From contig CAJUHH010000008.1 in assembly GCA_910585965.1 (NCBI GenBank), positions 1 to 64,000 on the forward strand: 64,000 nt of DNA, in the 5' to 3' direction. A model generated the notes under the pieces. The model made no database searches. It was given only the letters and a program-made list of their open reading frames with translations, and was not told the DNA's origin. The DNA is from an uncultured Lachnospiraceae bacterium. GTDB lineage: Bacteria; Bacillota; Clostridia; Lachnospirales; Lachnospiraceae. The position numbers were made by a program, and so were the translations under genes. Numbering within the stretch: position 1 is the stretch's first letter; every line of letters begins with the position of its first letter. Shown here piece by piece: positions 42,758 through 52,139 of this stretch.

Positions 42758-43748
42758 ATATCCGCATATGGAGCTTATCGACGGGATAAAGCTCCTTTAT
42801 CAAAATGAATTAGGCCCCGGGCATATGGTTTCCGATGAACCAGCTTGTCTGCAAAGGCTTTATGAGGAATGGGAAGAAATCCCCCATTCCTCTTCCCCTT
42901 TGGCAGCAGAGCCGATCGGGAACGGCCTCACGCGCATCTATCTCGATACGCTGAAAAGAAAAGAACTCCCGGTTTTAAACGCCATGTTCTGCCAGACAGC
43001 CAATGAGATACACGGCGACCGGGAAAAATTCATACAAAATTTAAACTGCCTTCTTCCCTACTTTCCCGGCCAGGAAGATTTCTTAGAAGAATACAAAAAA
43101 CAGGAGGCCCCCTCTGTCAGCCACAGCGCCTCCTACCATCTTGCCTACCGTCCCTCCTACCGGGTCGTCCTGCAGAGCCATGCCGATTTTTTACAGCTGA
43201 TCCGCACTTTGGATTCTTCCCTTCGGGAGAATGCCTCTCTTGTTCTTGCCATCGACGGCAACTGCGCTTCCGGGAAAACAACGCTGAGCCGTCTGCTGGC
43301 CATGTATTTCGACTGTAACGTCATCCCAATGGACGATTTCTTCCTTCCCCCCGGCCTCCGTACGCCGGAGCGCCTCGCCCAGCCGGGAGGAAATGTCCAT
43401 TATGAACGCTTTGCCGAAGAAGTCATGAAACCTCTTCAAAACGGTTCCAACGTATCCTACCGCCGTTTCCGCTGCGACATCATGAACTATGGGGACACCA
43501 TAACTCTCTCCCCCAAGCCCCTTACCATCATAGAAGGGTCTTACTGCATGCGCCCGGAACTACGCGGCCTTTACCAATATTCGGTATTTTTATCCTGCTC
43601 CTACGACTGCCAGGTTGCCCGCATCCGCGCCCGCAACGGGGAAGAAATGCTGAAAAACTTCGTTTCCCGCTGGATCCCCATGGAAAACGCCTACTTCCAC
43701 GCCTTCCAAGTAAAAAAATCCTGCTCCCAAGTCATCCCCACCGACTAA
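42717..43748 (+). CDS. P-loop kinase of the uridine kinase/PanK fold with an N-terminal extra domain
   Basis: A 343-residue protein. Residues 1-170 have no known motif (FQNELGPGHMV-like start reads YQNELGPGHMVSDEP). Residues about 180-330 are a P-loop kinase with Walker A AIDGNCASGKTT, IPMDDFFLPP and IIEGSY, typical of uridine kinase-like enzymes. It starts inside the ECF gene (41-bp overlap), so it is translated with it; it might phosphorylate the imported vitamin or nucleoside. Its 3' end overlaps the convergent 87-residue gene by 4 bp. Confidence 0.82.
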   Translation: MNMIHQLIQTHLTKYPHMELIDGIKLLYQNELGPGHMVSDEPACLQRLYEEWEEIPHSSSPLAAEPIGNGLTRIYLDTLKRKELPVLNAMFCQTANEIHGDREKFIQNLNCLLPYFPGQEDFLEEYKKQEAPSVSHSASYHLAYRPSYRVVLQSHADFLQLIRTLDSSLRENASLVLAIDGNCASGKTTLSRLLAMYFDCNVIPMDDFFLPPGLRTPERLAQPGGNVHYERFAEEVMKPLQNGSNVSYRRFRCDIMNYGDTITLSPKPLTIIEGSYCMRPELRGLYQYSVFLSCSYDCQVARIRARNGEEMLKNFVSRWIPMENAYFHAFQVKKSCSQVIPTD

Positions 43749-44008
43749 CCTTCCACAATCAAATACCTTCCGTCGCCAATATCAAACACTTCTTCCGTGC
43801 CCAGTAGTTCTTCTTCATCCGCGCCCTCCGTATCGATGCCTGCTTCTTCAAAATATTCTGATACTTCCCGCACCGATGACACTACGACTGCCATACAGTC
43901 TTCCAGAAACGCTTCCGCCTCTTCCGGGGTTTCTGCCACATCTTCCGGGAAAAGCTGTCTTTGTTTTTTCAGGAAACATGCCAAAACCGCATCATCATAT
44001 TCATGCAT
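43745..44008 (-). CDS. Hypothetical small acidic protein (87 aa)
   Basis: Starts MHEYDDAVLACFLKKQRQLF and is rich in Glu/Asp, with the C-terminus EEVFDIGDGRYLIVEG. No TM or signal peptide. The start at 44008 has GGAGGGAAGGAT just before it; the longer open frame to 44164 runs into an F3 repeat. I recall similar unnamed proteins in Lachnospiraceae but know no function. Confidence 0.65.
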   Translation of the reverse strand: MHEYDDAVLACFLKKQRQLFPEDVAETPEEAEAFLEDCMAVVVSSVREVSEYFEEAGIDTEGADEEELLGTEEVFDIGDGRYLIVEG

Positions 44009-44110
44009 ATCCTTCCCTCCTTTCCTAATAAAATCCATGGAACCGATTTCAAGTCCCCCAATGTTACTCACACTAACTCCATACCGCCTCCCGGCGGCAC
44101 AAATCTGGAT

Positions 44111-44222
44111 GAAAAATGCCCGTATTTGGGGCATTTTTCGGTGTGAGAAAGACTTGCGAAGCAAGTCTAGAACTTCTTCGCGAAGCAGCCTCTGCTGCGA
44201 GCGTTAGAAGTTCTTCTCACAC
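44111..44222. repeat. Structured element, family F3 copy A
   Basis: Hairpin GAAAAATGCCC/GGGCATTTTTC (44111-44139), then outer stem GTGTGAGAA (44141-44149) with TTCTCACAC (44214-44222) enclosing hairpin GACTTGC/GCAAGTC and stem AGAACTTCT/AGAAGTTCT around AGCAG/CTGCT. Cloverleaf-like. Lies in the 373-bp gap below the HAD gene. No coding potential. Confidence 0.92.
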
Positions 44223-44264
44223 TATCCCCCATGTCGCTGCTGTGCAGTGACACAAATCTGTGCG

Positions 44265-44374
44265 GAGAATGCCCGTTTTCTGGGCATTCTCTTGTGTGAG
44301 AAGACTTGCAAAGCAAGTCTAGAACTTCTTCGCGAAATGCCCTCTGGCATGAGCGTTAGAAGTTCTTCTCACAC
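44265..44374. repeat. Structured element, family F3 copy B
   Basis: Same architecture as copy A, 42 bp downstream of it: GAGAATGCCC/GGGCATTCTC, outer GTGTGAGAA/TTCTCACAC, hairpin GACTTGC/GCAAGTC, stem AGAACTTCT/AGAAGTTCT. The terminal hairpin is ATGCC/GGCAT instead of AGCAG/CTGCT: every position pair has changed together. Confidence 0.92.
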
Positions 44375-44381
44375 TACGTCC

Positions 44382-45179
44382 TCAGGCAAGAATCAAGTCC
44401 TTTACTACCCGATATACTCCTTTTTCCAGATAAGACGGGCAAATATGCTTTGCCGCCGCCTTTACTTCCTCCCTGGCGTTCTCCACCGCATAGCTTTCTT
44501 CTGCCGCCCGCATCATGCCGATATCGTTATTGTTATCCCCGAATGCCATCGTTTCTTCTTTGGATATATGGAAATAATCCTGTATAAAAGCAAGCGCCTT
44601 CCCCTTATCCACGGACAGATCCATAAAATCCACCCATTCATCGCCGGACATGCATGCCTTTACCTTGTCGCCCCATTGGGGAATCAGCACGCCCTCCCCC
44701 AGCTCCCTTATGCTGTCCTTCTGATATACGGCTATCTTAATAATCTCCGCATCCGCTTCCAGCACATCGTCCACCAGGGTGAATTTATTCCGGTAGCCAT
44801 AGGTCAGCAGATCCACAAACGCCTTATTCCTCGACTCCACCAGGCCGCCGTTCGGCGTGGATACCATGATATCGCATATCCCGTCATATTCCCGGATCTG
44901 GCGGATGATCGCCTCTGCATATTCCCGCTTCATCAGCGTCAGCTGGATATCCTTTTCCTGGTATCTGATCTGCGCGCCGTTCTCCGCAATGAATACAATG
45001 CCTTCTTTGATATCTCGGAAAACATTCCGAATGCTTTCATATTGTCTGCCGCTTGCCGCGCAGAATAAAATGTCCCGTTTCTTCAATTCCCGGATGGCAT
45101 CCGCCATTTCGGGATAAAGATCCGGCGTTGAGTCTTTAATCAATGTTCCGTCTATATCGCTCGCTATCAATCGAATCAT
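44382..45179 (-). CDS. Cof-type HAD phosphatase
   Basis: A 265-residue HAD-IIB hydrolase. Motif I is LIASDIDGTLIKDS, motif II FCAASGRQY, motif IV MAFGDNNNDIGMM. Substrate is probably a sugar phosphate or nucleotide. It lies 9 bp after maf and is last in the pheA-maf operon. A tandem of F3 elements follows 8 bp beyond its stop codon and may mark the transcript 3' end. Confidence 0.9.
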   Translation of the reverse strand: MIRLIASDIDGTLIKDSTPDLYPEMADAIRELKKRDILFCAASGRQYESIRNVFRDIKEGIVFIAENGAQIRYQEKDIQLTLMKREYAEAIIRQIREYDGICDIMVSTPNGGLVESRNKAFVDLLTYGYRNKFTLVDDVLEADAEIIKIAVYQKDSIRELGEGVLIPQWGDKVKACMSGDEWVDFMDLSVDKGKALAFIQDYFHISKEETMAFGDNNNDIGMMRAAEESYAVENAREEVKAAAKHICPSYLEKGVYRVVKDLILA

Positions 45180-45188
45180 TTCTTCCGT

Positions 45189-45809
45189 TTATCCTTCCAT
45201 TCCCGGGATATTCCCGTTATCTTCTATTTTCAGTTCCTGCCAGAGCCTTCCCACCGGCAGACCCACTACGTTGTTATAATCTCCGCAAATGCCTTGAATA
45301 TACGCCGCGCATCCGCCCTGCACCGCATAGGCTCCTGCCTTGTCCATCGGTTCCCCCGTCGCCACGTAATCCCGGATTTCCTCTTCCGACATCGGGTACA
45401 TGGATACATCCGTTTTTTCATAAAAAGTACGGAACCGAACCGGCTTCCCCCGTTTTTTTATGCACAGCGCCACGCCCGTGTACACCTGGTGGGTATTGCC
45501 TTGCAGCATGCCAAGCATCCTTCTGGCATCCTCTTCATCCTTCGGTTTTCCCATCACCTCTCCCTGAAAAGAAACTACCGTATCCGCGCCGATCACTGTA
45601 TATCCGTCTTCTCCCTTTTCCTCCAGCCTGACGTGGATATCCGACGCTTTCCGCAGGGAAAGTTCGAGTACCACATCCTCGGGCTGCTGCTTTTCGGTAT
45701 TCTCATCGGCCCCGCTTGGCATCGTTTCATAGGCGATGCCGATCTGTTCCAGCAGCTCTTTCCTCCGGGGCGATGCCGAGGCCAGAATCACGCGCCCGAT
45801 CCTATTCAT
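45189..45809 (-). CDS. maf: Maf-like nucleotide pyrophosphatase
   Basis: A 206-residue nucleoside triphosphate pyrophosphatase of the Maf/YhdE type, which cleans modified or excess dTTP/UTP-like nucleotides. It begins MNRIGRVILASASPRRKELL, the family signature, and has VIGADTVVSFQGEVMGKPKD and GKPMDKAGAYAVQG-like text (GEPMDKAGAYAVQG). The start at 45809 lies inside the end of ppk (8-bp overlap). The longer frame to 45947 is ppk read in another phase. Confidence 0.93.
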   Translation of the reverse strand: MNRIGRVILASASPRRKELLEQIGIAYETMPSGADENTEKQQPEDVVLELSLRKASDIHVRLEEKGEDGYTVIGADTVVSFQGEVMGKPKDEEDARRMLGMLQGNTHQVYTGVALCIKKRGKPVRFRTFYEKTDVSMYPMSEEEIRDYVATGEPMDKAGAYAVQGGCAAYIQGICGDYNNVVGLPVGRLWQELKIEDNGNIPGMEG

Positions 45810-48030
45810 GGTGCATCTCCGGTATGAACACGCGGTCGTCCGCCGCCTTTTTGCCCAGTCCGGCCGCCGCCCTGGCCTCCAGGGAGAATTCCAGCTGGGA
45901 ATTGTAAATAACCTTCCCCCGCTTATCCACTTTATCGTAAGTTCCATCCGGCTTCAGCACGTGGGCCTTTACCGTATCCTTCAATTCCCCTTCCAAAATA
46001 TGCATCAGTTTCTTCCTTAACCCCGTTTCCTCCACCGGGAAAAGAATCTCCACCCGCCGTTCCAGATTACGCGGCATCCAGTCGGCGCTGGCGCAGTACA
46101 TTTCCGGCGAACCGTCGTTTTCAAAGTAAAAGATCCGGCTATGCTCCAGGAAATTGCCTACGATGGAACGCACGCTGATATTCTCGCTCACGCCCGGGAC
46201 TCCTACCTTCAGGCAACAGATCCCCCGTATAATCAATTCGATTTTCGCCCCTGCCGCGCTGGCTTCATACAGAGCCTCAATAATATCCTTGTCACAAAGG
46301 GAATTCATTTTGGCAATGATATGGGCGGGCCTGCCGGCCTGCGCATACTGCTTCTCCCGCTTTATCAAATAGAGGAATTTATCCTTCAGCCAGAGAGGGG
46401 CGATGGACAATTTATTCCATGTGCGGGGTTCCGAATAGCCGGAGAGCATATTGAACACCGCCGTGGCATCTTCCCCGATCGGCCTGCTGCACGTAAACAT
46501 GCCCACGTCCGTATAAAGCTTTGCCGTCGCATCATTATAATTGCCGGTTCCAAGATGGACATAGCGGCGGATGCCGTCTTCTTCCTTTCTCACTACCAGC
46601 GTAATCTTGCTGTGTGTCTTCAGCCCCACCAGCCCGTAAATAACATGGCAGCCTGCTTTTTCCAGCATCTTCGCCCATACGATATTGTTCTCTTCATCAA
46701 AACGGGCCTTTAATTCCACCAGCACCGACACCTGTTTCCCATTTTCCGCCGCCAGGGCGAGCGCCGCTATGATCGGCGAATTGCCGCTGACGCGGTACAA
46801 GGTCTGTTTGATCGCCAATACATCGGGATCCTTCGCCGCCGTCTTAATAAAATTCACCACCGGCGCAAAACTCTGGTACGGATGATGAAGCAGGATATCC
46901 CCTTTCCTGATCTCGTCAAAAATATTGCAGTCCTCCGGCAGCTCCGGCACAGGCTGCGGCGGCAGATAGGAGGATTCCTTCAAATGGCCGAACCCTTCCA
47001 GTCCATACATTTTCATTAAAAAGGTCAGATCCAAAGGGCCGTCGATCTGGTAAATGTCTTCTCCTTCAATCGATAAATCATCTTTAATAATTTTTAACAG
47101 CCGTTTATCGATGCCGCTTTCCACTTCCAGACGGATCGCCTGTCCCCACTGCCTCTTCTTTAACTGCTTCTCGATCTCCTTCAGCAGATCCTCGGCCTCG
47201 TCCTCCTCAATCGTCAGATCCGCATTGCGCATAATACGGAACGGGCTGCTGCAGACAATATAGTAATTCAAAAACAGTTTTTCAATATTCCTCTCGATAA
47301 TCTCCTCCAGCAGGATAACCGCCCTCTCCCCTTCCTTTTCCGACGGGATAGGAATAATTCGCGGAAGCACGCTGGGTACCTGGACCGTAGCGAACTCCAG
47401 CTCCGTTTTTCCTGCTTTTTCCGTTCTGCCCTCTTTCGGCGACTTGCCTTCCTTTACTGCCTTGCCTTCTTTCTCTGCCTTCCCCTCCTTTTTCTTTACC
47501 AAAGCCCCGATATTCAATGTCTTATTCCTGATCAGCGGAAACGGGCGGGAGGAATCCACCGCCATGGGCGTTAAAACCGGATACACGTTTTCCTCAAAAT
47601 ATTTGTCCGCATAAGCGGCTTCTTTTGCTGTCAGATCCTCGTGGTGTTCCACGATCCTAAGGCCGTTTGCCAGAAGAAGCGGCAACAGCGATCTGTTGTA
47701 TGTACTATACTGCTGGTTTACCAGATCATGCGTTATCTCATTGAGCATCTTCAGCTGCTCTGACGGATTCAGCCCCGCAATATCCGGCTTCATATAGCCT
47801 GCATGAACCATATCTTTCAAAGATGCCACCCTGATCATAAAAAATTCATCCAGGTTCGAGGCAGTAATACTCAGGAATTTCAGTCTCTCGAAAAGAGGAA
47901 TATGTTTATCCCTCGCTTCGCTCAGCACTCTTTTATTAAACAAGATCCAGCTCAGTTCACGGTTTGTATAATAACGGGGATCCGAAAAAGTAATTTCCCC
48001 ATTCTTTTTCTCCATTTCCTTTCCATTCAT
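45802..48030 (-). CDS. ppk1: Polyphosphate kinase 1
   Basis: Makes inorganic polyphosphate from ATP. The 742 residues follow the PPK1 order: N-terminal helical domain (SWILFNKRVLSEARD), head domain and two PLD-like C-domains with the phosphorylated His in VYGLVGLKTHSKITLV-like YGLVGLKTHSKI and RYVHLGTGNYND. Residues about 195-235 hold a low-complexity insertion of repeated EGK units (KEEKEGKAVKEGK-like: EGKAEKEGKAVKEGK). ppx lies 18 bp upstream in the same operon, so synthesis and breakdown are co-encoded. Confidence 0.95.
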   Translation of the reverse strand: MNGKEMEKKNGEITFSDPRYYTNRELSWILFNKRVLSEARDKHIPLFERLKFLSITASNLDEFFMIRVASLKDMVHAGYMKPDIAGLNPSEQLKMLNEITHDLVNQQYSTYNRSLLPLLLANGLRIVEHHEDLTAKEAAYADKYFEENVYPVLTPMAVDSSRPFPLIRNKTLNIGALVKKKEGKAEKEGKAVKEGKSPKEGRTEKAGKTELEFATVQVPSVLPRIIPIPSEKEGERAVILLEEIIERNIEKLFLNYYIVCSSPFRIMRNADLTIEEDEAEDLLKEIEKQLKKRQWGQAIRLEVESGIDKRLLKIIKDDLSIEGEDIYQIDGPLDLTFLMKMYGLEGFGHLKESSYLPPQPVPELPEDCNIFDEIRKGDILLHHPYQSFAPVVNFIKTAAKDPDVLAIKQTLYRVSGNSPIIAALALAAENGKQVSVLVELKARFDEENNIVWAKMLEKAGCHVIYGLVGLKTHSKITLVVRKEEDGIRRYVHLGTGNYNDATAKLYTDVGMFTCSRPIGEDATAVFNMLSGYSEPRTWNKLSIAPLWLKDKFLYLIKREKQYAQAGRPAHIIAKMNSLCDKDIIEALYEASAAGAKIELIIRGICCLKVGVPGVSENISVRSIVGNFLEHSRIFYFENDGSPEMYCASADWMPRNLERRVEILFPVEETGLRKKLMHILEGELKDTVKAHVLKPDGTYDKVDKRGKVIYNSQLEFSLEARAAAGLGKKAADDRVFIPEMHHE

Positions 48031-48048
48031 AATTCCTGTTTTCCTCCA

Positions 48049-49584
48049 TCAAAAATTCCTTCTCTGTTTGATCACTGGTTTCACGCTGTAGACTTCTTCA
48101 AAAAAGTCGGCCCTGTGGCTGAACATTCCTTTTTCCAGCGTAATATCCTCATTGGTGTCCACAGTAATCGTCAGCACATCATCCTTCAGCACGGTTTTTA
48201 CATCTTTGAACTTCTGCTTGTGGCTCCTGTCCAGCCCATTCGCGACCCTTAGAATCGCTGTCAGCTTGGCAATCTTCAAATATGCCTCCTGATCCAGGAT
48301 GGATGTCCGCAGCACCTCGTAATATTCAAATTCCTCGTGGTTGAATTTTACCACATTCGCCACGATCTCCCTTTCGATATGGGACAGACCTATGATTTCC
48401 GTCGCCATAATGATGCTGTAGGAACACTCTCCCAGATTGACCATGCTGATGTACTTGCCGCAGTCGTGCAGCAGCGCCGCCAGCCGCAAAAGCAGCCGTT
48501 CCCTCTGCCCCAGGCCGTGGACTTTCTTCATGCTGTCAAAAATCGTCAGCGCGATCTTCTCCAGCGTCTCCCCGCGTTTCCGGCTTCCCATATAACGCTT
48601 GCCGATATTCTGGGCGCAGGCAAGAATGTCCTGCTCGAAATCGTGTTCCGGCAGTATAATCTTATGATCCTGCGCATACTCGTAAGCGATGCCGTCGCAC
48701 AAAGTTACTCCCGGAGCCCAGAGCATTTCCACGTCCATCACGCCGATCACCCTTTTCAACAGCACATAGGATATGTACAACAGTTCGATGCTCTCCTGGG
48801 GCATATCGAATATCCTCGTCAAGTCCTGGGGCGTTTTCTCCCCCACCAGCTTCATCAGCTTGTGGAAGGATTTGGCTTCGATGGGTTCCCCCACTTTTTC
48901 TGAAAAAAATCTCTTCTGCACCAAAGCATTGATATAATCGTCCACGATAATGACATTATTAATCTGCTTATCTTTCAGGTATAGTTTTTTAAATACCGAC
49001 AGCTGGGAATTGGCCATCTCCGTAATCAGCGCTTCATACTGGGCAGTCCCGACATCCAGATGGCTCAGTATTTCCCGGAGACGCAGCACGCCGAGGCGCA
49101 TATTCTGGGTCGCCATCAGCTTGTCATTGTCAAACAGGGATATCTGTATGCTCCCGCCGCCGATATCCACGATCGCCGTTCCTTTCTCGATAAACTTATT
49201 AAAATCCTCTCCTTTGAACGCGATCGCCTTATAGCCCAGGAACCGTTGCTCCGAATTGCTGAGCACCCCCATTTTGATCCCCGTCCGCTGCTGGATCTGA
49301 TCCAGAATAATGCTCGTATTCTCCGTTTCCCGGATAGCGCTCGTGCCGTAAGCCCTGTATTCCGATACCCGGTAGCTCTTCATAATCTTTGTATACTCGT
49401 TCAGGTAACGACACAGTTCATCCACCCTCTCCCTCGCCATTTTCCCGGTCGCGTAGGTTTCCGTCCCCAGGTCGATCCGATGGCTGATATGATCGATCTC
49501 ACGCATGCCGGACTTGGAAGATATTTCAAATATCTTCATGGACAGTTCAAAAGAACCTACATCAATCGCCGCAAATGTTTTCAT
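48049..49584 (-). CDS. ppx: Exopolyphosphatase/GppA phosphatase with C-terminal HD domain
   Basis: Breaks down polyphosphate or pppGpp. Residues 1-300 are the actin-like Ppx/GppA ATPase fold (FAAIDVGSFELSMKIF, YGTSAIRETEN, IVDIGGGSIQISLF). A C-terminal HD-type domain follows with RLAALLHDCGKYISM near 375-390, as in long Ppx enzymes. Length is 511 residues. The start at 49584 has AGGAG six bases upstream; the frame to 49797 is not family-like. It is paired with ppk 18 bp downstream, and with rel at 2.8 kb suggests stringent-response coupling. Confidence 0.93.
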   Translation of the reverse strand: MKTFAAIDVGSFELSMKIFEISSKSGMREIDHISHRIDLGTETYATGKMARERVDELCRYLNEYTKIMKSYRVSEYRAYGTSAIRETENTSIILDQIQQRTGIKMGVLSNSEQRFLGYKAIAFKGEDFNKFIEKGTAIVDIGGGSIQISLFDNDKLMATQNMRLGVLRLREILSHLDVGTAQYEALITEMANSQLSVFKKLYLKDKQINNVIIVDDYINALVQKRFFSEKVGEPIEAKSFHKLMKLVGEKTPQDLTRIFDMPQESIELLYISYVLLKRVIGVMDVEMLWAPGVTLCDGIAYEYAQDHKIILPEHDFEQDILACAQNIGKRYMGSRKRGETLEKIALTIFDSMKKVHGLGQRERLLLRLAALLHDCGKYISMVNLGECSYSIIMATEIIGLSHIEREIVANVVKFNHEEFEYYEVLRTSILDQEAYLKIAKLTAILRVANGLDRSHKQKFKDVKTVLKDDVLTITVDTNEDITLEKGMFSHRADFFEEVYSVKPVIKQRRNF

Positions 49585-49609
49585 CCCATCTCCTGCCTTT
49601 CCCTTTTTC

Positions 49610-50932
49610 TCATTCCTGCTTTCCCAAACCCAACAAATAATCAATAAACTGCTGCGCCGTCCTTCCCGAAAGTCCGCCATGGGACAGCTCCCATCGGTTC
49701 GCCTCCGCCAGAAGTTCTTCTTTTGGCATCCTGATGCCGTTCCTTTCCGCCAATGCGCTGACGATTTCCTGGAACTGGCGCTTATCCGGCGCGCCAAAGA
49801 AGATCGTCACCCCGAAGCGGAAGGCCAAAGACAACTTTTCCTGAACCGTATCGCTGGCATGCAGCTGGTCCCTGCGCCCTTCTTTATCCGCAAAGGTTTC
49901 CTTAATCAAATGCCTTCGGTTGGAAGTGGCATAAATCAGCACGTTTTCCGGTTTTTTCTCCAGCCCTCCTTCGATGACAGCCTTTAAATATTTATATTTG
50001 GTTTCGAACTCCTCAAAGCTGAGGTCGTCCATATATATAATAAACTTATAATTGCGGTTCTTGATCTGCGCGATCACATCGTTCAGATCCCGGAACTGGT
50101 GCTTGTACACCTCGATCATGCGAAGCCCCTTATCATAATACGTATTGGCCACCGCTTTCATGCTGGAAGATTTTCCCGTCCCGGCATCGCCGAACAACAG
50201 ACAGTTATTCGCCTTCCTTCCTTCCACAAAAGCTTCCGTATTTTCGATCAGCTTCCTTTTCGGAATCTCATAGCCCACCAAATCATCCAAATGTACATGC
50301 GCCATATTTAAAATAGGAACAATATCCGCCCCCTGCTCCCCATGCACGATGCGGAACGCCTTATGCAGCCCGAATTTCCCCACGCCGTATTCCCGGTAAA
50401 ACTCCGTCAGGGTCGCTTTCATCTCCTCTGCGGAACGATCCTGCTGGAACCGTTTTGCCAGATTGCAGATCCGCTTGCAAATGCGCCTGTTATACACCTT
50501 GCTTTCCCGCTCGCAGCTGTCGTAATCCAGAACGAGTTCAAATTCCCATACATCAAGCCGGTCCATCATCTCCCTGAAATCATAGTCATACCATTCTTTA
50601 AAGATAGCCATATCATGAAGCACGGCATGGTTGATCGTCCCCTGCACTTCCCCCCGCATTTCACATGCCATGCTGTAACTGTTTTCATTATTTACCAGAA
50701 GGTTCGCCAGGCAGCAATGCCACAAATTCCCATAAAAACCATGGTGTCCTGCCATTTCCAGCAGCTGATGCATACAATGGTACAACAAAGAACGGCTCTT
50801 CTTTCGTCCCTCTCCCGCATCCAGCTCCAAGCCTCCCTCTTTTTTCCCGCAATTTTCCATCAGCCAGGCCATATCGCCCACCAGCCCGCCGTCCTCCAAA
50901 TTCCTATATACGATCAATTCCCGCTCTCTCAT
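49610..50932 (-). CDS. DUF815 AAA-type ATPase
   Basis: A 440-residue soluble P-loop ATPase of the DUF815 family. Walker A is LFGDAGTGKSSSMK near 250-263 and Walker B IIYMDDLSFEEFE, with the sensor-like YATSNRRHLI; the N-terminal 190 residues are helical. Members are widespread in Clostridia without a known role. It lies 25 bp upstream of ppx and 43 bp after pheA, in the same operon. Confidence 0.87.
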   Translation of the reverse strand: MRERELIVYRNLEDGGLVGDMAWLMENCGKKEGGLELDAGEGRKKSRSLLYHCMHQLLEMAGHHGFYGNLWHCCLANLLVNNENSYSMACEMRGEVQGTINHAVLHDMAIFKEWYDYDFREMMDRLDVWEFELVLDYDSCERESKVYNRRICKRICNLAKRFQQDRSAEEMKATLTEFYREYGVGKFGLHKAFRIVHGEQGADIVPILNMAHVHLDDLVGYEIPKRKLIENTEAFVEGRKANNCLLFGDAGTGKSSSMKAVANTYYDKGLRMIEVYKHQFRDLNDVIAQIKNRNYKFIIYMDDLSFEEFETKYKYLKAVIEGGLEKKPENVLIYATSNRRHLIKETFADKEGRRDQLHASDTVQEKLSLAFRFGVTIFFGAPDKRQFQEIVSALAERNGIRMPKEELLAEANRWELSHGGLSGRTAQQFIDYLLGLGKQE

Positions 50933-50975
50933 GTTCCAATGCCCCCTCGCGCAAGCCTTAGAATTTCTCTTCCCG

Positions 50976-52103
50976 TTAGTAATTGCCCAATATCCTCATA
51001 TTCCTAGCCTCTTCCCGGAGCCCCCGCAGGGCATTTTTCACCGCGCCGTCCCCAAGGTTGCCGTCAAAATCGATAAAGAAACGGTATTCCCAGTTCCGGT
51101 CTTCCACGGGCCGGCTTTCTATCCGATTCATATTCAGGTTATTATAAATGATATGCGAAAGCATATGGTAAAGGGAGCCGCTTTCATGGGGAACTTCAAA
51201 ACAAATGCTGACTTTTCCCGCATCTTTCGAAAAGATCTTCCGATTCGTCACAATAATAAAGCGGGTGGAATTGGCGCTGGACCGGTTCACTCCCTTTTCC
51301 AGTATTTCCAGTCCATATGTTTCCGCCGCATGGGCGCCGGCTATCGCCGCCTGTGTCCCATCCCCGTCCTCCGCTACCTTTCTGGCCGCAAAAGCGTTGT
51401 TATCCATGCCGATCTGCCGCCAGGAAGCGTGTTCCCGCAGATATTTGGAGCTTTGCATCAGTGACTGTGGGTGGGAATATACGGTCTTTATTTCCTCCAG
51501 CCTCGTTCCCGGCATCGCCATCAGGCAATGTTCGATTTTTATGATCTGTTCCCCTACGATATAATTTTCGAATTCCACCAGCATATCATAGATTTCATTC
51601 ACGATGCCCGCCGTGGAATTCTCGATCGGCAGCACCGCGTAATCCGCCCTTCCCTCGTCAATGGCGATCATCGCATCGCGGAATGTATCCACATGGAAAC
51701 TGTTCACATCTTTGCCAAAAAAACGCTTCATGGCTTCCTGGGTATAAGCGCCCTCCGCCCCCGGGAAAACCACCCTCGCTTTTTCTTTCTCCAGGCTATC
51801 CACTTCCATAAAAGGAAGCCTTCCCATGCCCCCCTTTTCCGCCAGCATTTTATATTGCAGCTTCCTGCTCATGGACATGATCTGCTCGAACAGCTCCTCC
51901 ACCCCATGGCGGTTAAACTCATCCCCTGTCATGGATTTTACTTTCCGCAGCTTCTCCTCTTCCCTTTCCTTATCGAACACCTTTTTCCCCGTTTCGATTT
52001 TATATTCCGCGACCTGCCTCGAAATGTCCATTCTCCGCTCATATAACTCCACGATCTGCTTATCGATCCCGTCAATCTGTTCCCTCAAATCCGCCAAATC
52101 CAT
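50976..52103 (-). CDS. pheA: Bifunctional chorismate mutase / prephenate dehydratase
   Basis: Two steps to phenylalanine. Residues 1-90 are an AroQ-type chorismate mutase (LREQIDGIDKQIVELYERR, then DISRQVAEYK). Residues about 105-285 form prephenate dehydratase (FPGAEGAYTQEAMKRFFG, YAVLPIENSTAGIVNE, VYSHPQSLMQ, RFIIVT), and about 295-370 an ACT domain that binds Phe (SICFEVPHESGSLYHML, NRIESRP). It is 375 residues. GGAGG six bases upstream. It is first in the operon with DUF815, ppx and ppk; a structured F3 element lies upstream. Confidence 0.95.
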   Translation of the reverse strand: MDLADLREQIDGIDKQIVELYERRMDISRQVAEYKIETGKKVFDKEREEEKLRKVKSMTGDEFNRHGVEELFEQIMSMSRKLQYKMLAEKGGMGRLPFMEVDSLEKEKARVVFPGAEGAYTQEAMKRFFGKDVNSFHVDTFRDAMIAIDEGRADYAVLPIENSTAGIVNEIYDMLVEFENYIVGEQIIKIEHCLMAMPGTRLEEIKTVYSHPQSLMQSSKYLREHASWRQIGMDNNAFAARKVAEDGDGTQAAIAGAHAAETYGLEILEKGVNRSSANSTRFIIVTNRKIFSKDAGKVSICFEVPHESGSLYHMLSHIIYNNLNMNRIESRPVEDRNWEYRFFIDFDGNLGDGAVKNALRGLREEARNMRILGNY

Positions 52104-52139
52104 ACTCCACCTCCATACCGCCTTCCGACGATGCCAATC

